Notes: a model not told the origin generated them from the sequence alone. A stretch of DNA of 64,000 bases from Nocardioides marmorisolisilvae (GCF_003725775.1 NZ_RJSG01000002.1:372001-436000); one strand, 5' to 3'. Shown: positions 31,685-40,647, counted from the stretch's first letter. Made by a program: numbers and translations.

Positions 31685-32767
31685 ATGGGAGAACTTACTA
31701 GGGAGGTCATCCGCTCGGCACCGAAGGTGCTGCTGCACGATCACCTGGACGGGGGACTGCGTCCGGCGACGATCGTCGAGCTCGCTGCCGAGGCCGGCCA
31801 CGCGTTACCGGCCGGTGATGCCGAGGCGCTCGGCCAGTGGTTCACGGACGCGGCCGACTCCGGATCGCTCGAGCGCTACCTGGAGACCTTCCAGCACACG
31901 GTCGCGGTGATGCAGACGGCCGAGAACCTGCAGCGGGTGGCGCGCGAGGCGGTCGAGGACCTGGCGGCGGACGGCGTCGTCTACGCCGAGATCCGCTACG
32001 CCCCCGAGCAGCACCTGGAGGGCGGGCTGACCCTGGAGGAGGTCGTCAACGCGGTCCAGGCGGGCTTCGACGAGGGCGAGGCGCTGGTCGCCGACTCCGG
32101 CAGAACGATCGTCGTGCGACAGCTGCTCACGGCGATGCGGCACCAGGCCAACTCCCGCCAGATCGCCGAGCTCGCAGTCGCGCACCGGGACACCGGCGCC
32201 GTCGGGTTCGACATCGCCGGTGCCGAGGCCGGCTACCCGCCCACCCGGCACCTGGACGCGTTCGAGTACCTGCAGCGGGAGAACGCCCACTTCACGATCC
32301 ACGCAGGCGAGGCCTTCGGGCTGCCCTCGATCTGGGAAGCGCTGCAGTGGTGCGGCGCGGACCGGCTCGGCCACGGCGTCCGGATCGTCGACGACATCAC
32401 CATCGACCTCGACGGTTCGGCGCGGCTGGGTCGGCTGGCGGCGTATGTGCGGGACAAGCGGATCCCGCTTGAGCTCTGCCCGCACTCCAACATCCAGACG
32501 GGTGCCGCCGCCTCGATCGCGGAGCACCCGATCGGGCTGCTCACCAAGCTTCGCTTCCGCGTCACGGTGAACACCGACAACCGCCTGATGAGCGGTACGT
32601 CGATGACGCACGAGCTCGCCGCCCTGGTCGACGCCTTCGGCTGGGGGCTGGACGACCTGCAGTGGGTCACCGTCAACGCGATGAAGTCAGCGTTCCTCGG
32701 GTTCGAGCACCGGCTGCAGATCATCAACGAGGTCATCAAGCCCGGGTACGCCGCTCTACGCGGGTGA
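31685..32767 (+). CDS. add: Adenosine deaminase
   Basis: The 360-residue metal-dependent deaminase converts adenosine and deoxyadenosine to inosine forms. The zinc-binding HxH is H18-D-H20 in [11 protein letters not shown], followed by the catalytic [14 protein letters not shown] and NTDNRLMS segments. ATG 31685 gives the normal N-terminus; TTGGAT (31673-31678) six bases before suggests a leaderless message. Its end overlaps the convergent membrane-protein gene by 32 nt. It complements cdd, deoA and the purine nucleoside phosphorylase at 48562 in salvage of imported nucleosides. Confidence 0.95.
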   Translation: MGELTREVIRSAPKVLLHDHLDGGLRPATIVELAAEAGHALPAGDAEALGQWFTDAADSGSLERYLETFQHTVAVMQTAENLQRVAREAVEDLAADGVVYAEIRYAPEQHLEGGLTLEEVVNAVQAGFDEGEALVADSGRTIVVRQLLTAMRHQANSRQIAELAVAHRDTGAVGFDIAGAEAGYPPTRHLDAFEYLQRENAHFTIHAGEAFGLPSIWEALQWCGADRLGHGVRIVDDITIDLDGSARLGRLAAYVRDKRIPLELCPHSNIQTGAAASIAEHPIGLLTKLRFRVTVNTDNRLMSGTSMTHELAALVDAFGWGLDDLQWVTVNAMKSAFLGFEHRLQIINEVIKPGYAALRG

Positions 32768-33158
32768 ACGCGGCCAGGCCGCAGGCGAACGCGACGAAGG
32801 GGAGCAGGAAGCCCACGCCGTAGGGCAGCACCGGGATGAAGGCCCCGTCCGGCTCTCGGGCGACCTCATAGCCGAGCTCGATGATCGACGGCCCGAACAC
32901 CAGGGCGCCGAGCGCGACCGGGAGGTAGGCGACGAGCTTCACCACGTCGCGCGTGAGCCACCGGTATCCGACGACGCACGCGAGGCCGGCCACCGGGCAC
33001 AGCGCGGCGAGGATGGCCGACCCGATCGGGGCGTTGGAGGTCCCCAGGATCACCACCGCCCAGACGGCGAGGCAGGCCCCCGTGGGAACCACGACGAGCC
33101 ACAGGAAGCGGTTGGCGAGCCGGGTGCCCGGAACGATCTCGTACTGGTTTCTGTCCAT
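32736..33158 (-). CDS. Small four-helix membrane protein, unknown function
   Basis: The 140-residue product has four hydrophobic segments (about residues 17-40, 45-65, 70-92 and 102-125) and short charged ends. I recognise no family. ATG 33158 ([11 protein letters not shown]) is chosen with GATCGT six bases upstream; an earlier in-frame codon would add twelve residues. The last ten codons overlap the add gene on the opposite strand, which is unusual but leaves both reading frames plausible. Confidence 0.6.
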   Translation of the reverse strand: MDRNQYEIVPGTRLANRFLWLVVVPTGACLAVWAVVILGTSNAPIGSAILAALCPVAGLACVVGYRWLTRDVVKLVAYLPVALGALVFGPSIIELGYEVAREPDGAFIPVLPYGVGFLLPFVAFACGLAAFTRVERRTRA

Positions 33159-33206
33159 GCCTCGACGATCACGCACCGCCGGGGCGGTGCGCATGAGCGC
33201 AGGTAC

Positions 33207-34118
33207 TCAGATCGGCCGGATGTCGATCACCTTGCGCAGCCGCTGCTTGTCGCGCTCCAGGCGTCGGGCTTCGTAGGCGATCGGGAAGTAGCGCAGCCGC
33301 TCGGGCAGCAGCGGCACGGTCAACGCCACCACTCGGCCGAAGATCCGCAGCTGGGCCTCCTGGCGGCGGGTCCAGGTGACGCCGAGCTTGCGACGGGCGG
33401 CCTCGGGGAGCGTGCCGACGACCGAGAGGTACTGCAGGTAGCCGATGGGGTTGATGAGCGCGTTCCAGACCGGGCGCAGGACCTTCGGCGTACCGAGCGG
33501 GGGAGCCGGGCGGCGGACACCGGTGAGGAAGTCGCGCGCCACGATGTTGGTGTCGAGCTGCTCCTCGATCTTGTTGGCGAAGAAGGTCTCGAACTCGGCG
33601 TACGTCGGCGGGATCTCCTTCTCGGCGACCTTGAAGCCGCGCATCAGCTGCTTCATCTCCTCGTACATGGCCTCGGCGTCCGGGGCGTCCTTGTGGGTGC
33701 CGAAGTACTTCTCGCCGACGGAGTAGGCGTAGACGCCGGTGAGCAGCACCCAGGCCCACGGGCCGGAGGAGAGAGCGGTGTGCCGGACACCGTTCTCGTC
33801 GACGGCGTCGAGCGTCGAGTGCAGCTCGCGCAGGCGCTCGACCTCGAGCAGCGACTCCTCGTCGGCGTAGACCCACATCATCACCGAGGCGAGGCTGCGC
33901 AGCCCGCGGCCGATCGGGTCGGTGCGGAAGGTCGAGTGCTTGTCGACCACCGCGGCGATCGACGGCTCCATCGTCTGGAGCAGGAACGCGCTCCCGGTGG
34001 TGAAGGAGAAGGTGACCATGCCGACGCTCTCCCAGAGGATCCCGCCGGGCTCGGCGCAGCGCCGCGGGCGCTCGGCCGGTTCGACGGCCTCGGTGTTGGA
34101 AGGCAGGGTGGCGGTCAT
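33207..34118 (-). CDS. MpaB-like oxygenase (DUF2236), copy 1
   Basis: The 303-residue protein belongs to the DUF2236 family, which includes the fungal mycophenolic-acid enzyme MpaB and the latex-clearing protein Lcp (haem b oxygenase). Family features: a short loop GPWAWVLLTG and SFTTGSAFLLQTMEPSIAAV early, the KHSTFRTDPIGRGLRSLASV segment with candidate haem-contact residues, and ALDSV-like VYADEESLLEVERLRELH. The reaction is not predictable; relatives use haem for oxygenation of hydrophobic substrates. Its start overlaps the stop of the preceding TetR gene by one base (TGATG), so regulator and enzyme are co-transcribed. Two more family members are at 53276 and 54235. Confidence 0.82.
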   Translation of the reverse strand: MTATLPSNTEAVEPAERPRRCAEPGGILWESVGMVTFSFTTGSAFLLQTMEPSIAAVVDKHSTFRTDPIGRGLRSLASVMMWVYADEESLLEVERLRELHSTLDAVDENGVRHTALSSGPWAWVLLTGVYAYSVGEKYFGTHKDAPDAEAMYEEMKQLMRGFKVAEKEIPPTYAEFETFFANKIEEQLDTNIVARDFLTGVRRPAPPLGTPKVLRPVWNALINPIGYLQYLSVVGTLPEAARRKLGVTWTRRQEAQLRIFGRVVALTVPLLPERLRYFPIAYEARRLERDKQRLRKVIDIRPI

Positions 34119-34732
34119 CAGGCGGTTCCTTCTGTGAGGCGGATGAACGGGGCCAAGTGGTTCTGGACGAAGGCGCGGGTCTCGGCGTCGGTCAGCTGCG
34201 TGGTCGCCGGGGTGAGGATCTCGGACTGCGCTACCCGGGTCAGGAAGTCCGCGACCGGGTTCACGTCGTACGCCGGCAGGTGGCCGTCGGTCTGCAGCCG
34301 CGTGATGAACGCGGCGAGGTACCCGCGACCGATCTCCAGCAGCGGGGCGGCCTCGAGCGTTAGCCGGGGGAGGACGGACTCGGGTTCGGTGGCCAGGACG
34401 CGCTGCAGCAGCTGGTTGTCGCGCAGCCGGTGCGCGACGGCGCTGTAGAGCTGGACAAGCTGCTCAAGGGCGGGAGCGGTCGGGTCGACCTTGTGGTCGA
34501 CGTAGGAGAGCTCGCGCTGGGCCTCGCGCAGCCCGACGGCCATCACGACGTCGGACTTCTGCGCGTAACGGCGGTAGAGGGTGGCGGGACTGATGCCGGC
34601 ACGACGGGCGATCTCGCCCATGCTGGTGCGCCGGATCCCGAAGTCGAGGAAGGCTGCCAGGGCAGCATCCAGCACCGGATCGCGGTCGTCGACCGAGTCG
34701 GCCGCGGTGGTGAGGTCCGTGCTGGTGGTCAT
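34118..34732 (-). CDS. TetR-family regulator, cotranscribed with MpaB-like gene
   Basis: The 204-residue repressor-type protein has its DNA-binding helix-turn-helix at about residues 35-65 (MGEIARRAGISPATLYRRYAQK). The variable helical C-terminus should bind a ligand. The ATG follows AGGGG. A strong promoter lies 40 nt upstream (CTGACA-17-TACTTT), inside an inverted repeat that is probably its own operator. It is coupled to the MpaB-like gene, which it is likely to control. Confidence 0.88.
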   Translation of the reverse strand: MTTSTDLTTAADSVDDRDPVLDAALAAFLDFGIRRTSMGEIARRAGISPATLYRRYAQKSDVVMAVGLREAQRELSYVDHKVDPTAPALEQLVQLYSAVAHRLRDNQLLQRVLATEPESVLPRLTLEAAPLLEIGRGYLAAFITRLQTDGHLPAYDVNPVADFLTRVAQSEILTPATTQLTDAETRAFVQNHLAPFIRLTEGTA

Positions 34733-34733
34733 C

Positions 34734-34785
34734 CCTACCCCTGTGAGAGAAAGTACGAAAACTCTCTCACTCTGTCAGGGGTAGG
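34734..34785 (-). promoter_or_regulatory. TetR promoter within nested inverted repeats
   Basis: On the minus strand, CTGACA (34778-34773), 17 bp and TACTTT (34755-34750) form a good promoter. Its spacer and -10 lie between TGAGAGA (34744-34750) and TCTCTCA (34763-34769). An outer pair (34734-34743 with 34776-34785) extends the symmetry, broken by a 6-nt insertion. The inner repeat is a likely TetR operator. In read-through RNA from the DUF222 gene the whole would fold into a hairpin. Confidence 0.6.
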
Positions 34786-36105
34786 TCAAGGACTTCGGCT
34801 GGATCCGGGCGGTTCGACGGGTCTCGGGGTGAGGTCGCGGGTCCCGGTCTTGTCCTTGAGAAACACGTAGCCGTGCGGACTTCGCCAGAGGTAGGCGTCG
34901 GGCCCTACGCGGGTGTAGGTCCAGGTGCTGAAGGTCTTGACGCGGTGGTGGGTGCGGCAGGGTGGGCCGAGGTTGCTGGAGGTCGTTTGGCCGGGTGGGC
35001 CGTTGGGGTCGTAGCGCTCGATGTGGTCCTTGTCGCAGTGCCGGGCGTTGCGCTCGCAGAACGGGAAGGGGCACCAGCGGTCGCGCAGGGTGACCTGTTC
35101 GTTGAGGCGCTCGGAGGGTCGGTAGCCGGGAGTGGTGATCTCCTGGGCGAGGTCGATGACCGGGCGGACGGTCACGTTGCCGGCGGTGCGGCACCACTCG
35201 CGGGCCTGGTCGACGGTGACGAGGTGGCGCCCGGCGTTCTCGACGACGGCGGTGTCGTCGGCGTTGAGGTGGACGTAGAGCATGACCTGCCGTGGGGCAA
35301 CGGTGGGGGGCTTGATCGGTTCCGTTGAGCTCTTGTCCGGGTCGGGGAGTCCGGAGCTGTAGTCGAAGACGATCTCCCCACGGGCCAGGTTGCCCAGGGC
35401 TTTGGCGCGTCGGGCTCCGAGGGGCAGCTCGGAGCCGAGCTGCTTCTGCTGGTCGGCTCCGGCTTGGATGGCTTGTTCGAGGTCTTGGGCATCGGCGAGA
35501 TCGAGCTCGCCAAGGATGCGGCAGGTGCCGGTGTACGAGGGCTGGTCGTAGAGGATTTCGACGTCTTGGGTCTCTTCGGCTGCGGCGGCAATCTGTTCGG
35601 CGTGGACGGGCATGAACTGGGCGATCGCGGCGTCGATGAGCCGCTGCAGCTCGGCGGGACCGATCCGGTCAGCGACCGGGGCGACCCGGGCGTCGACGAA
35701 CGCGGCGGCCTCGGGGGACAGGGACTGGGTGGCGTGGGCGATCTGTCGGGCGCGCCAGGCTCGCAACGTTCCGGCGGTGACGTGCGACCAGGTCAGCGGG
35801 AGCCGGTGGCCCAGCTCGATGACCTCGGCAAAGAGGGTTTCGACCGAGCGGCGGCTCATCCTCAGGACTGCTCCGAACTCCAGGACAGCGAAGTGGGAGA
35901 CGTGCGGGGCGCCCTGGCCAGCCAGGGAGACCGGGGAGTCGCCGTAGGTGGCGATCGTGGTGTTCTCGGGGTCGACCACCTGGTGCAGCTGCGACCAGGT
36001 GAGCGCCCGCTGCAGCAGCCGTGACTCGGCCGCATCGGCCTCGGCACGATCGGCCCGCGCAGCCGCGAGAACGGCTGCGGTGTCGAGGTCGATCGTCGAG
36101 GTCAT
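34786..36105 (-). CDS. DUF222 / HNH endonuclease-domain protein (13E12-like)
   Basis: The 439-residue protein has an N-terminal DUF222 region (residues about 40-320) and a C-terminal HNH nuclease domain. The latter carries a CPFPFC...C zinc set, CDKDHIERYDP and NLGPPCRTHHRVK, so the HNH catalytic His, Asn and His are present. The family is multi-copy in actinobacteria (REP13E12 genes of mycobacteria) and is suspected to be mobile, but no insertion boundaries are visible here. Base composition is somewhat lower in GC than neighbours. ATG 36105 lies six bases after TAGAAT (36117-36112). It ends directly at the palindrome before the TetR gene. Confidence 0.87.
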   Translation of the reverse strand: MTSTIDLDTAAVLAAARADRAEADAAESRLLQRALTWSQLHQVVDPENTTIATYGDSPVSLAGQGAPHVSHFAVLEFGAVLRMSRRSVETLFAEVIELGHRLPLTWSHVTAGTLRAWRARQIAHATQSLSPEAAAFVDARVAPVADRIGPAELQRLIDAAIAQFMPVHAEQIAAAAEETQDVEILYDQPSYTGTCRILGELDLADAQDLEQAIQAGADQQKQLGSELPLGARRAKALGNLARGEIVFDYSSGLPDPDKSSTEPIKPPTVAPRQVMLYVHLNADDTAVVENAGRHLVTVDQAREWCRTAGNVTVRPVIDLAQEITTPGYRPSERLNEQVTLRDRWCPFPFCERNARHCDKDHIERYDPNGPPGQTTSSNLGPPCRTHHRVKTFSTWTYTRVGPDAYLWRSPHGYVFLKDKTGTRDLTPRPVEPPGSSRSP

Positions 36106-36185
36106 GCAAGAATTCTATGAGCCCGAACCGACCGAAAACCCTTGTCCACAGGGGGAAAGTGCCTTCCTCAGGTCACGCTTCGGTC

Positions 36186-36698
36186 TCATTCGGCTTCGTC
36201 CGTCAGCACCATCCACTGCCGACCGTCGATGAGCTCGCGGACGATGTCGAGGTGACCGGCGTGGGCAGCGTTCTCGACGATCACGTGCAGGATGACCTCC
36301 TCGAGGCTGTGCATCCGGTAGTCGCCGAAGAAGTCCGGCCACCACCCGGGCGGCGCGTCGAGGGCGAGGTCGGCGATGGCGGCGTCCGCGAGCTCGATCT
36401 CGCGGCGGTAGCCGGCGATCACCTCGGCCGCAGAAGTCCCGGGAGCCAGCTTCCAGGCGTTCTCCAGGTCCTGCAGCGAGCCGGGCACGTGCTCAGCGGT
36501 CTCGGCTCCGGCCATCACCTGCCGGAACCAGAACCGCTCCACGTCGAGCGCGAGGTGCTGGACGAGCTCGGCACACGTCCAGCCGGACGGCAGCACGGAG
36601 CGGTTCAGGGAGTCCTCGTCGAGACCGTCCAGGATCCCGAGCACGTGCCTACGGGTGGAGTTCAGCTCGTCGATGAGGTTGGTGCGACCGAGAGTCAT
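36186..36698 (-). CDS. DinB-family protein (mycothiol-dependent-type fold)
   Basis: This 170-residue four-helix-bundle protein of the DinB/MDMPI superfamily has three histidines placed to bind a metal: LVQHLALD in the second helix and AAHAGHLDI near the C-terminus. Relatives are metal-dependent thiol transferases using mycothiol or bacillithiol; the substrate is unknown. The start is set by TAGGTT (36710-36705) six bases upstream, a leaderless pattern. It stands alone between the DUF222 gene and the uridine-kinase-like gene. Confidence 0.83.
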   Translation of the reverse strand: MTLGRTNLIDELNSTRRHVLGILDGLDEDSLNRSVLPSGWTCAELVQHLALDVERFWFRQVMAGAETAEHVPGSLQDLENAWKLAPGTSAAEVIAGYRREIELADAAIADLALDAPPGWWPDFFGDYRMHSLEEVILHVIVENAAHAGHLDIVRELIDGRQWMVLTDEAE

Positions 36699-36718
36699 GC
36701 GCCGAACCTACGCCGGGC

Positions 36719-37321
36719 CTAGGACAGGCGCTGCTGCATTCCGCTCAGCTCGGCGTACGCCGTCTCCGGGCTGACCACCCGGCAGCCCAGCGAGACGGCC
36801 CGGGAGACCACCCGGCCCTGGAGCCGCGCGAGGTGCAGGCCGCGGCGGACGAGCACCAGCGGTGGCTTGCGGTGCTCGTTGAGGTCGCGGATCAGGCGAC
36901 GGGTGAAGGTGACGAGCGGGTGCTGGGTGACGCAGATGGCGTCCGCCAGCAGGCCGCGGCTGCGGCACTCGGCAACGATCTCCTGGGCGAAGATGCCCTC
37001 GGCCAGGAAGAGGCCGGCGCCCTCCAGGTTCAGCACCTGGTGCCCGACACGGCGACTCTGGGAGATGTCGTAGACCGGCACGTCCGCGGTGCCCGTGGAG
37101 CACAGCGCGGCGATCGCCTCGACCGCGTCCTCGGCGTTCCAGGACCCGGCGTCGTCCCAGTCCACGATCGGTGCGCCACCGGCGAGCTCGAGGCAGGGGA
37201 GGGTCGGGTCGTCGCCGTCCTTGTAGAAGTCGTCGAGCATCAGGACGGGCAGGCCCAGCCGGCGTGCGAGCCGGGACTTGCCAGAGCCTGACGGACCAGC
37301 AACAACGATCACCTGAGCCAA
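36719..37321 (-). CDS. Uridine kinase-like P-loop protein
   Basis: The 200-residue P-loop kinase has Walker A GPSGSGKS at residues 9-16, a LMLDDFYKDGDDPTLPCLEL segment typical of uridine kinases, IVDWDDAGSWN, and a lid region with arginines (TRRLIRDLNEHRKPP). It should phosphorylate a nucleoside such as uridine. TTG 37321 is the likely start, 3 nt after the stop of the short ALDH-like gene; GTG 37312 is an alternative. As last gene of the deoC-ALDH-ALDH block it fits nucleoside salvage. Confidence 0.78.
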   Translation of the reverse strand: MAQVIVVAGPSGSGKSRLARRLGLPVLMLDDFYKDGDDPTLPCLELAGGAPIVDWDDAGSWNAEDAVEAIAALCSTGTADVPVYDISQSRRVGHQVLNLEGAGLFLAEGIFAQEIVAECRSRGLLADAICVTQHPLVTFTRRLIRDLNEHRKPPLVLVRRGLHLARLQGRVVSRAVSLGCRVVSPETAYAELSGMQQRLS

Positions 37322-37324
37322 GAC

Positions 37325-38200
37325 TCAGATGCCCATCGGGTGCCAGACGGTCTTCGTCTCCAGGAACTTCGTCATCCGGTCCAGCGGCGGCGGGGCCACC
37401 AGATCCTCCAGCCCGGGCCGGCGGACGCGCTTGAGGTTCTCTGCCGCGGAGACCTCGAGGTCGGCCGCGAGCTCGGCGTCCTCGACGCCGGTCAGGTCGA
37501 TGCCGTTGACGTCGAGGTGCGAGGCCAGCCACGGCGCGATCTCGGCGACCGACCCGGTGAGCACGTTGACCACACCGCCGGGCAGGTCGCTGGTGGCCAT
37601 CACCTCGCCGAGGGTGATCGCGGGCAGCGGGTACTTCTCCGAGGCGATGACGACGCAGGTGTTGCCGGTGGTGATCACCGGCGCGACGACGCTGATCAGG
37701 CCCATCAGCGGTCGGTCGGGTGCCACGATCGCGACCACGCCGGACGGCTCCGGCGCGGAGTGGTTGAAGTACGGGCCGGCGACCGGGTTCGCACCCCCGA
37801 CGACCTGGGCGACCTTGTCGGCCCAGCCGGCGTAGAAGACGAGGCGGTCGATCGAGGCGTCGACGAACTTGCGGGCCATCGCCGCGCTGATGCCCTCAGC
37901 GGCGCGCAGCTCGGCCTCGAACTGGTCGCGACGCCCCTCGAGGACCTCGGCGATCCGGTAGATCACCTGGCCGCGGTTGTAGGCGGTCCGCCCGGACCAG
38001 CCGCCGAAGGCAGCACGCGCGGCGCGCACGGCGTCGCGGGCGTCCTTGCGGGAGGCCTGCGAGGCGTTGGCCAGGAACTTGCCCTTGCTGTCGTTCACGA
38101 CGTACGAGCGTCCGGACTCCGAGCGCGGGAACTGCCCGTCGATGTACAGCTTGTAGGTCTTCTTGACGTCCAGTCGCTGTGTCGTTGAAGAGGGGCTCAT
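37325..38200 (-). CDS. Short aldehyde dehydrogenase-like protein lacking the catalytic domain
   Basis: The 291-residue product aligns with the NAD-binding part of aldehyde dehydrogenases (KTYKLYIDGQFPRSESGRSY at the N-terminus, FVDASIDRLVFYAGWADK, GVVAIVAPDRPLMGLISV). It has no catalytic Cys motif and no ELGGK glutamate, so it cannot be an active dehydrogenase by itself. The normal length is about 480. The frame is open, with a clean start that overlaps the full-length ALDH stop by 4 nt, so it looks maintained rather than decayed. ALDH16 enzymes carry a second, inactive ALDH domain; this gene pair may be a split version of that arrangement. Confidence 0.8.
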   Translation of the reverse strand: MSPSSTTQRLDVKKTYKLYIDGQFPRSESGRSYVVNDSKGKFLANASQASRKDARDAVRAARAAFGGWSGRTAYNRGQVIYRIAEVLEGRRDQFEAELRAAEGISAAMARKFVDASIDRLVFYAGWADKVAQVVGGANPVAGPYFNHSAPEPSGVVAIVAPDRPLMGLISVVAPVITTGNTCVVIASEKYPLPAITLGEVMATSDLPGGVVNVLTGSVAEIAPWLASHLDVNGIDLTGVEDAELAADLEVSAAENLKRVRRPGLEDLVAPPPLDRMTKFLETKTVWHPMGI

Positions 38201-39627
38201 CGCAGGTACGCCTCCAGACCGTGGCGACCGCCCTCGCGGCCGTAGCCCGACTCCTTGTAGCCGCCGAACGGCGAGGCCGGGTCGAACTTGTTGAACGTGT
38301 TGGACCAGACGACGCCGGCGCGCAGCTGCGAGGCCATCCAGAGGATCCGGGAGCCCTTGTCGGTCCAGATGCCCGCGGAGAGGCCGAACGGGGTGTTGTT
38401 CGCCTTCTCGACCGCCTCCTTGGGCGTGCGGAAGGTCAGCACGGACAGGACCGGGCCGAAGATCTCCTCGCGCGCGATCCGGTGGGCCTGGCTGACGCCG
38501 GTGAAGATCGTCGGTGGGAACCAGAAGCCGTTCTGCGGCAGGTCGCACTTCGGCGACCAGCGCTCGGCGCCCTCGGCCTCCCCGATCTCGGAGAGCTCGC
38601 GGATCTTGGCCAGCTGCTCGGCGGAGTTGATCGCGCCGACGTCGGTGTTCTTGTCGAGCGGGTCTCCCACGCGCAGGGTCTTCATCCGACGCTTGAGCTT
38701 GGCGAGTACCTCCTCGGCCACCGACTCCTGGACCAGCAGCCGCGAACCCGCGCAGCAGACGTGGCCCTGGTTGAAGAAGATGCCGTTGACGATGCCCTCG
38801 ACGGCCTGGTCGACCGGGGCGTCGTCGAAGACGATGTTCGCGGCCTTGCCGCCCAGCTCCAGGGTGACCCGCTTGTTGCTCCCTGCCACCGCCTTCGCGA
38901 TCGCACGGCCGACGTCGGTCGAGCCGGTGAAGGCGACCTTGTCGACGCCCGGGTGCGAGACGATCGCCCGGCCGGTCTCGCCGGCACCGGTGACGATGTT
39001 GACGACACCCGGCGGCAGGTCGGCCTGCTGGCAGACCTCGGCGAACAGCAGCGCGGTCAGCGGAGTGGTCTCGGCCGGCTTCAGCACCACGGTGTTACCG
39101 CAGGCCAGCGCCGGGGCGATCTTCCAGGCCAGCATCAGCAGCGGGAAGTTCCACGGGATGACCTGACCCGCCACGCCCAGCGGCTGCGGGTCCGGGCCGT
39201 AGCCGGCGTAGGAGAGCTTGTCGGCCCATCCGGCGTAGTAGAAGAAGTGCGCCGCGACGATCGGGACGTCGACGTCGCGGGTTTCCTTGATCGGCTTGCC
39301 GTTGTCGATCGACTCCAGCACCGCGAACTCGCGCGCCCGCTCCTGGATGATCCGGGCGATCCGGAAGAGGTACTTGCCGCGCTCGGCGCCGGACATCTTC
39401 GACCAGACCCGGGTGTACGCGCGGCGGGCGGCCTTCACGGCGAGGTCGACGTCCGCGTCATCGGCCTCGGCGATCTCCGCCAGCACCTCCTCGGTGCTCG
39501 GGCTGATCGTCTTGAACGACTTGCCGTGCCCGTCGACGAAGTCGCCGTCGATGAACAGCCCGTACGACGGCTTGATGTCGACGATCGCGCGGGACTCGGG
39601 GGCGGGTGCGTACTCAAACTTGGTCAT
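38197..39627 (-). CDS. Aldehyde dehydrogenase, catalytic
   Basis: The 476-residue NAD(P)-dependent aldehyde dehydrogenase has the IPWNFP nucleotide-binding loop, E257 in ELGGK, catalytic C291 in NQGHVCCAGSR (His replaces the usual Gln before it), and EEIFGPVLSV. Its start lies 2 nt after deoC, and it is coupled to the short ALDH-like gene. DeoC releases acetaldehyde from deoxyribose-5-phosphate, so oxidation of acetaldehyde to acetate is the natural guess for this enzyme; it is an inference from context. Confidence 0.93.
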   Translation of the reverse strand: MTKFEYAPAPESRAIVDIKPSYGLFIDGDFVDGHGKSFKTISPSTEEVLAEIAEADDADVDLAVKAARRAYTRVWSKMSGAERGKYLFRIARIIQERAREFAVLESIDNGKPIKETRDVDVPIVAAHFFYYAGWADKLSYAGYGPDPQPLGVAGQVIPWNFPLLMLAWKIAPALACGNTVVLKPAETTPLTALLFAEVCQQADLPPGVVNIVTGAGETGRAIVSHPGVDKVAFTGSTDVGRAIAKAVAGSNKRVTLELGGKAANIVFDDAPVDQAVEGIVNGIFFNQGHVCCAGSRLLVQESVAEEVLAKLKRRMKTLRVGDPLDKNTDVGAINSAEQLAKIRELSEIGEAEGAERWSPKCDLPQNGFWFPPTIFTGVSQAHRIAREEIFGPVLSVLTFRTPKEAVEKANNTPFGLSAGIWTDKGSRILWMASQLRAGVVWSNTFNKFDPASPFGGYKESGYGREGGRHGLEAYLR

Positions 39628-39629
39628 CG

Positions 39630-40586
39630 TCAGTCCAAGGTCACGTAGTCGGGACCGGAGTAGGCGCCGGTCTTGAGCTTGTTGCGCTGCATCAGCAGGT
39701 CGTTGAGCAGGGTGGAGGCGCCGAACCGGAACCAGTCCGGGTCCAGCCAGTCCTCGCCGGCGACCTCGTTGACCATCACCAGGTACTTGATGGCGTCCTT
39801 GGAGTGCCGGATGCCGCCGGCCGGCTTGTAACCGACCATCTGGCCGGTCGCCTCGCGGAAGTCGCGGACCGCCTCGAGCATCACCAGCGAGACCGGCAGG
39901 GTCGCGGCCGGCTGGATCTTGCCGGTGGAGGTCTTGATGAAGTGCCCGCCGGCCATCATCGCCAGCCAGCTGGCCCGGCGGACGCTGTCGAGGGTCTGCA
40001 GCTCGCCGGTCTCGAGGATCACCTTGAGGTGGGCGTCACCGCAGGCCTCCTTGACCGCGACGATCTCCTCGAAGACCTCCAGGTAGCGCCCGGAGAGAAA
40101 CGCCCCGCGGTCGATCACCATGTCGATCTCGTCGGCCCCGGCGGCCACGGCGTCGCGGGTGTCGGCGAGCTTGACCGGCATCGCGGCCCGGCCGCTCGGG
40201 AAGGCGGTGGCCACCGCGGCGACCTTGACCCCGGAGCTGCCGAGGGTCTTCTTCGCGGTCGCCACCATGTCCGGGTAGACGCAGACGGCAGCGGTGCTCG
40301 GGCAGGTCGGGTCCAGCGGGTCGGGATGCATGGCCTTGTTGGCCAGCGCGCGGACCTTGCCGGGGGTGTCGTTGCCCTCGAGGGTGGTCAGGTCGACCAT
40401 CCGGATGGCCAGGTCGATCGCCCAGGCCTTCGCGGTGGTCTTGATGGACCGGGTTCCGAGACCCGCAGCGCGCTGCTCGGCACCGACCTGGTCGACGCCG
40501 GGGAGCCCGTGCAGGAAGCGGCGGAGCGCAGCGTCGGAGGAGGTCGCCTCGGACACCGAACTCGCCATTGAGTTCAGGATCGTCAC
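39630..40586 (-). CDS. deoC: Deoxyribose-phosphate aldolase
   Basis: The 318-residue class I aldolase splits 2-deoxyribose-5-phosphate into glyceraldehyde-3-phosphate and acetaldehyde. The Schiff-base lysine is K218 in GGHFIKTSTGK, and the second active-site lysine is in GYKPAGGIR. GTG 40586 is fixed by TAGACT (40598-40593) six bases before it, so the longer N-terminus (TILNSMASS) is real. It heads the leftward operon deoC-ALDH-short ALDH-uridine kinase-like, the lower part of deoxynucleoside breakdown. Confidence 0.95.
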   Translation of the reverse strand: MTILNSMASSVSEATSSDAALRRFLHGLPGVDQVGAEQRAAGLGTRSIKTTAKAWAIDLAIRMVDLTTLEGNDTPGKVRALANKAMHPDPLDPTCPSTAAVCVYPDMVATAKKTLGSSGVKVAAVATAFPSGRAAMPVKLADTRDAVAAGADEIDMVIDRGAFLSGRYLEVFEEIVAVKEACGDAHLKVILETGELQTLDSVRRASWLAMMAGGHFIKTSTGKIQPAATLPVSLVMLEAVRDFREATGQMVGYKPAGGIRHSKDAIKYLVMVNEVAGEDWLDPDWFRFGASTLLNDLLMQRNKLKTGAYSGPDYVTLD

Positions 40587-40592
40587 CCGGTC

Positions 40593-40598
40593 AGTCTA
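40593..40598 (-). promoter_or_regulatory. deoC -10 box, leaderless start
   Basis: TAGACT on the minus strand ends six bases before the GTG of deoC. No recognisable -35 and no ribosome binding site are seen. Confidence 0.5.
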
Positions 40599-40647
40599 GG
40601 AGCCCGCCCGGAGGACGGCTAATCGCACGACTGCCTAGGCTGTGCCC

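Noticed and set aside
37325-38200. Short ALDH gene as a pseudogene or frameshifted copy
   Set aside because: It has a clean start overlapping the upstream stop, no internal stops, normal codon use, and no downstream remnant of the missing catalytic domain in any frame.
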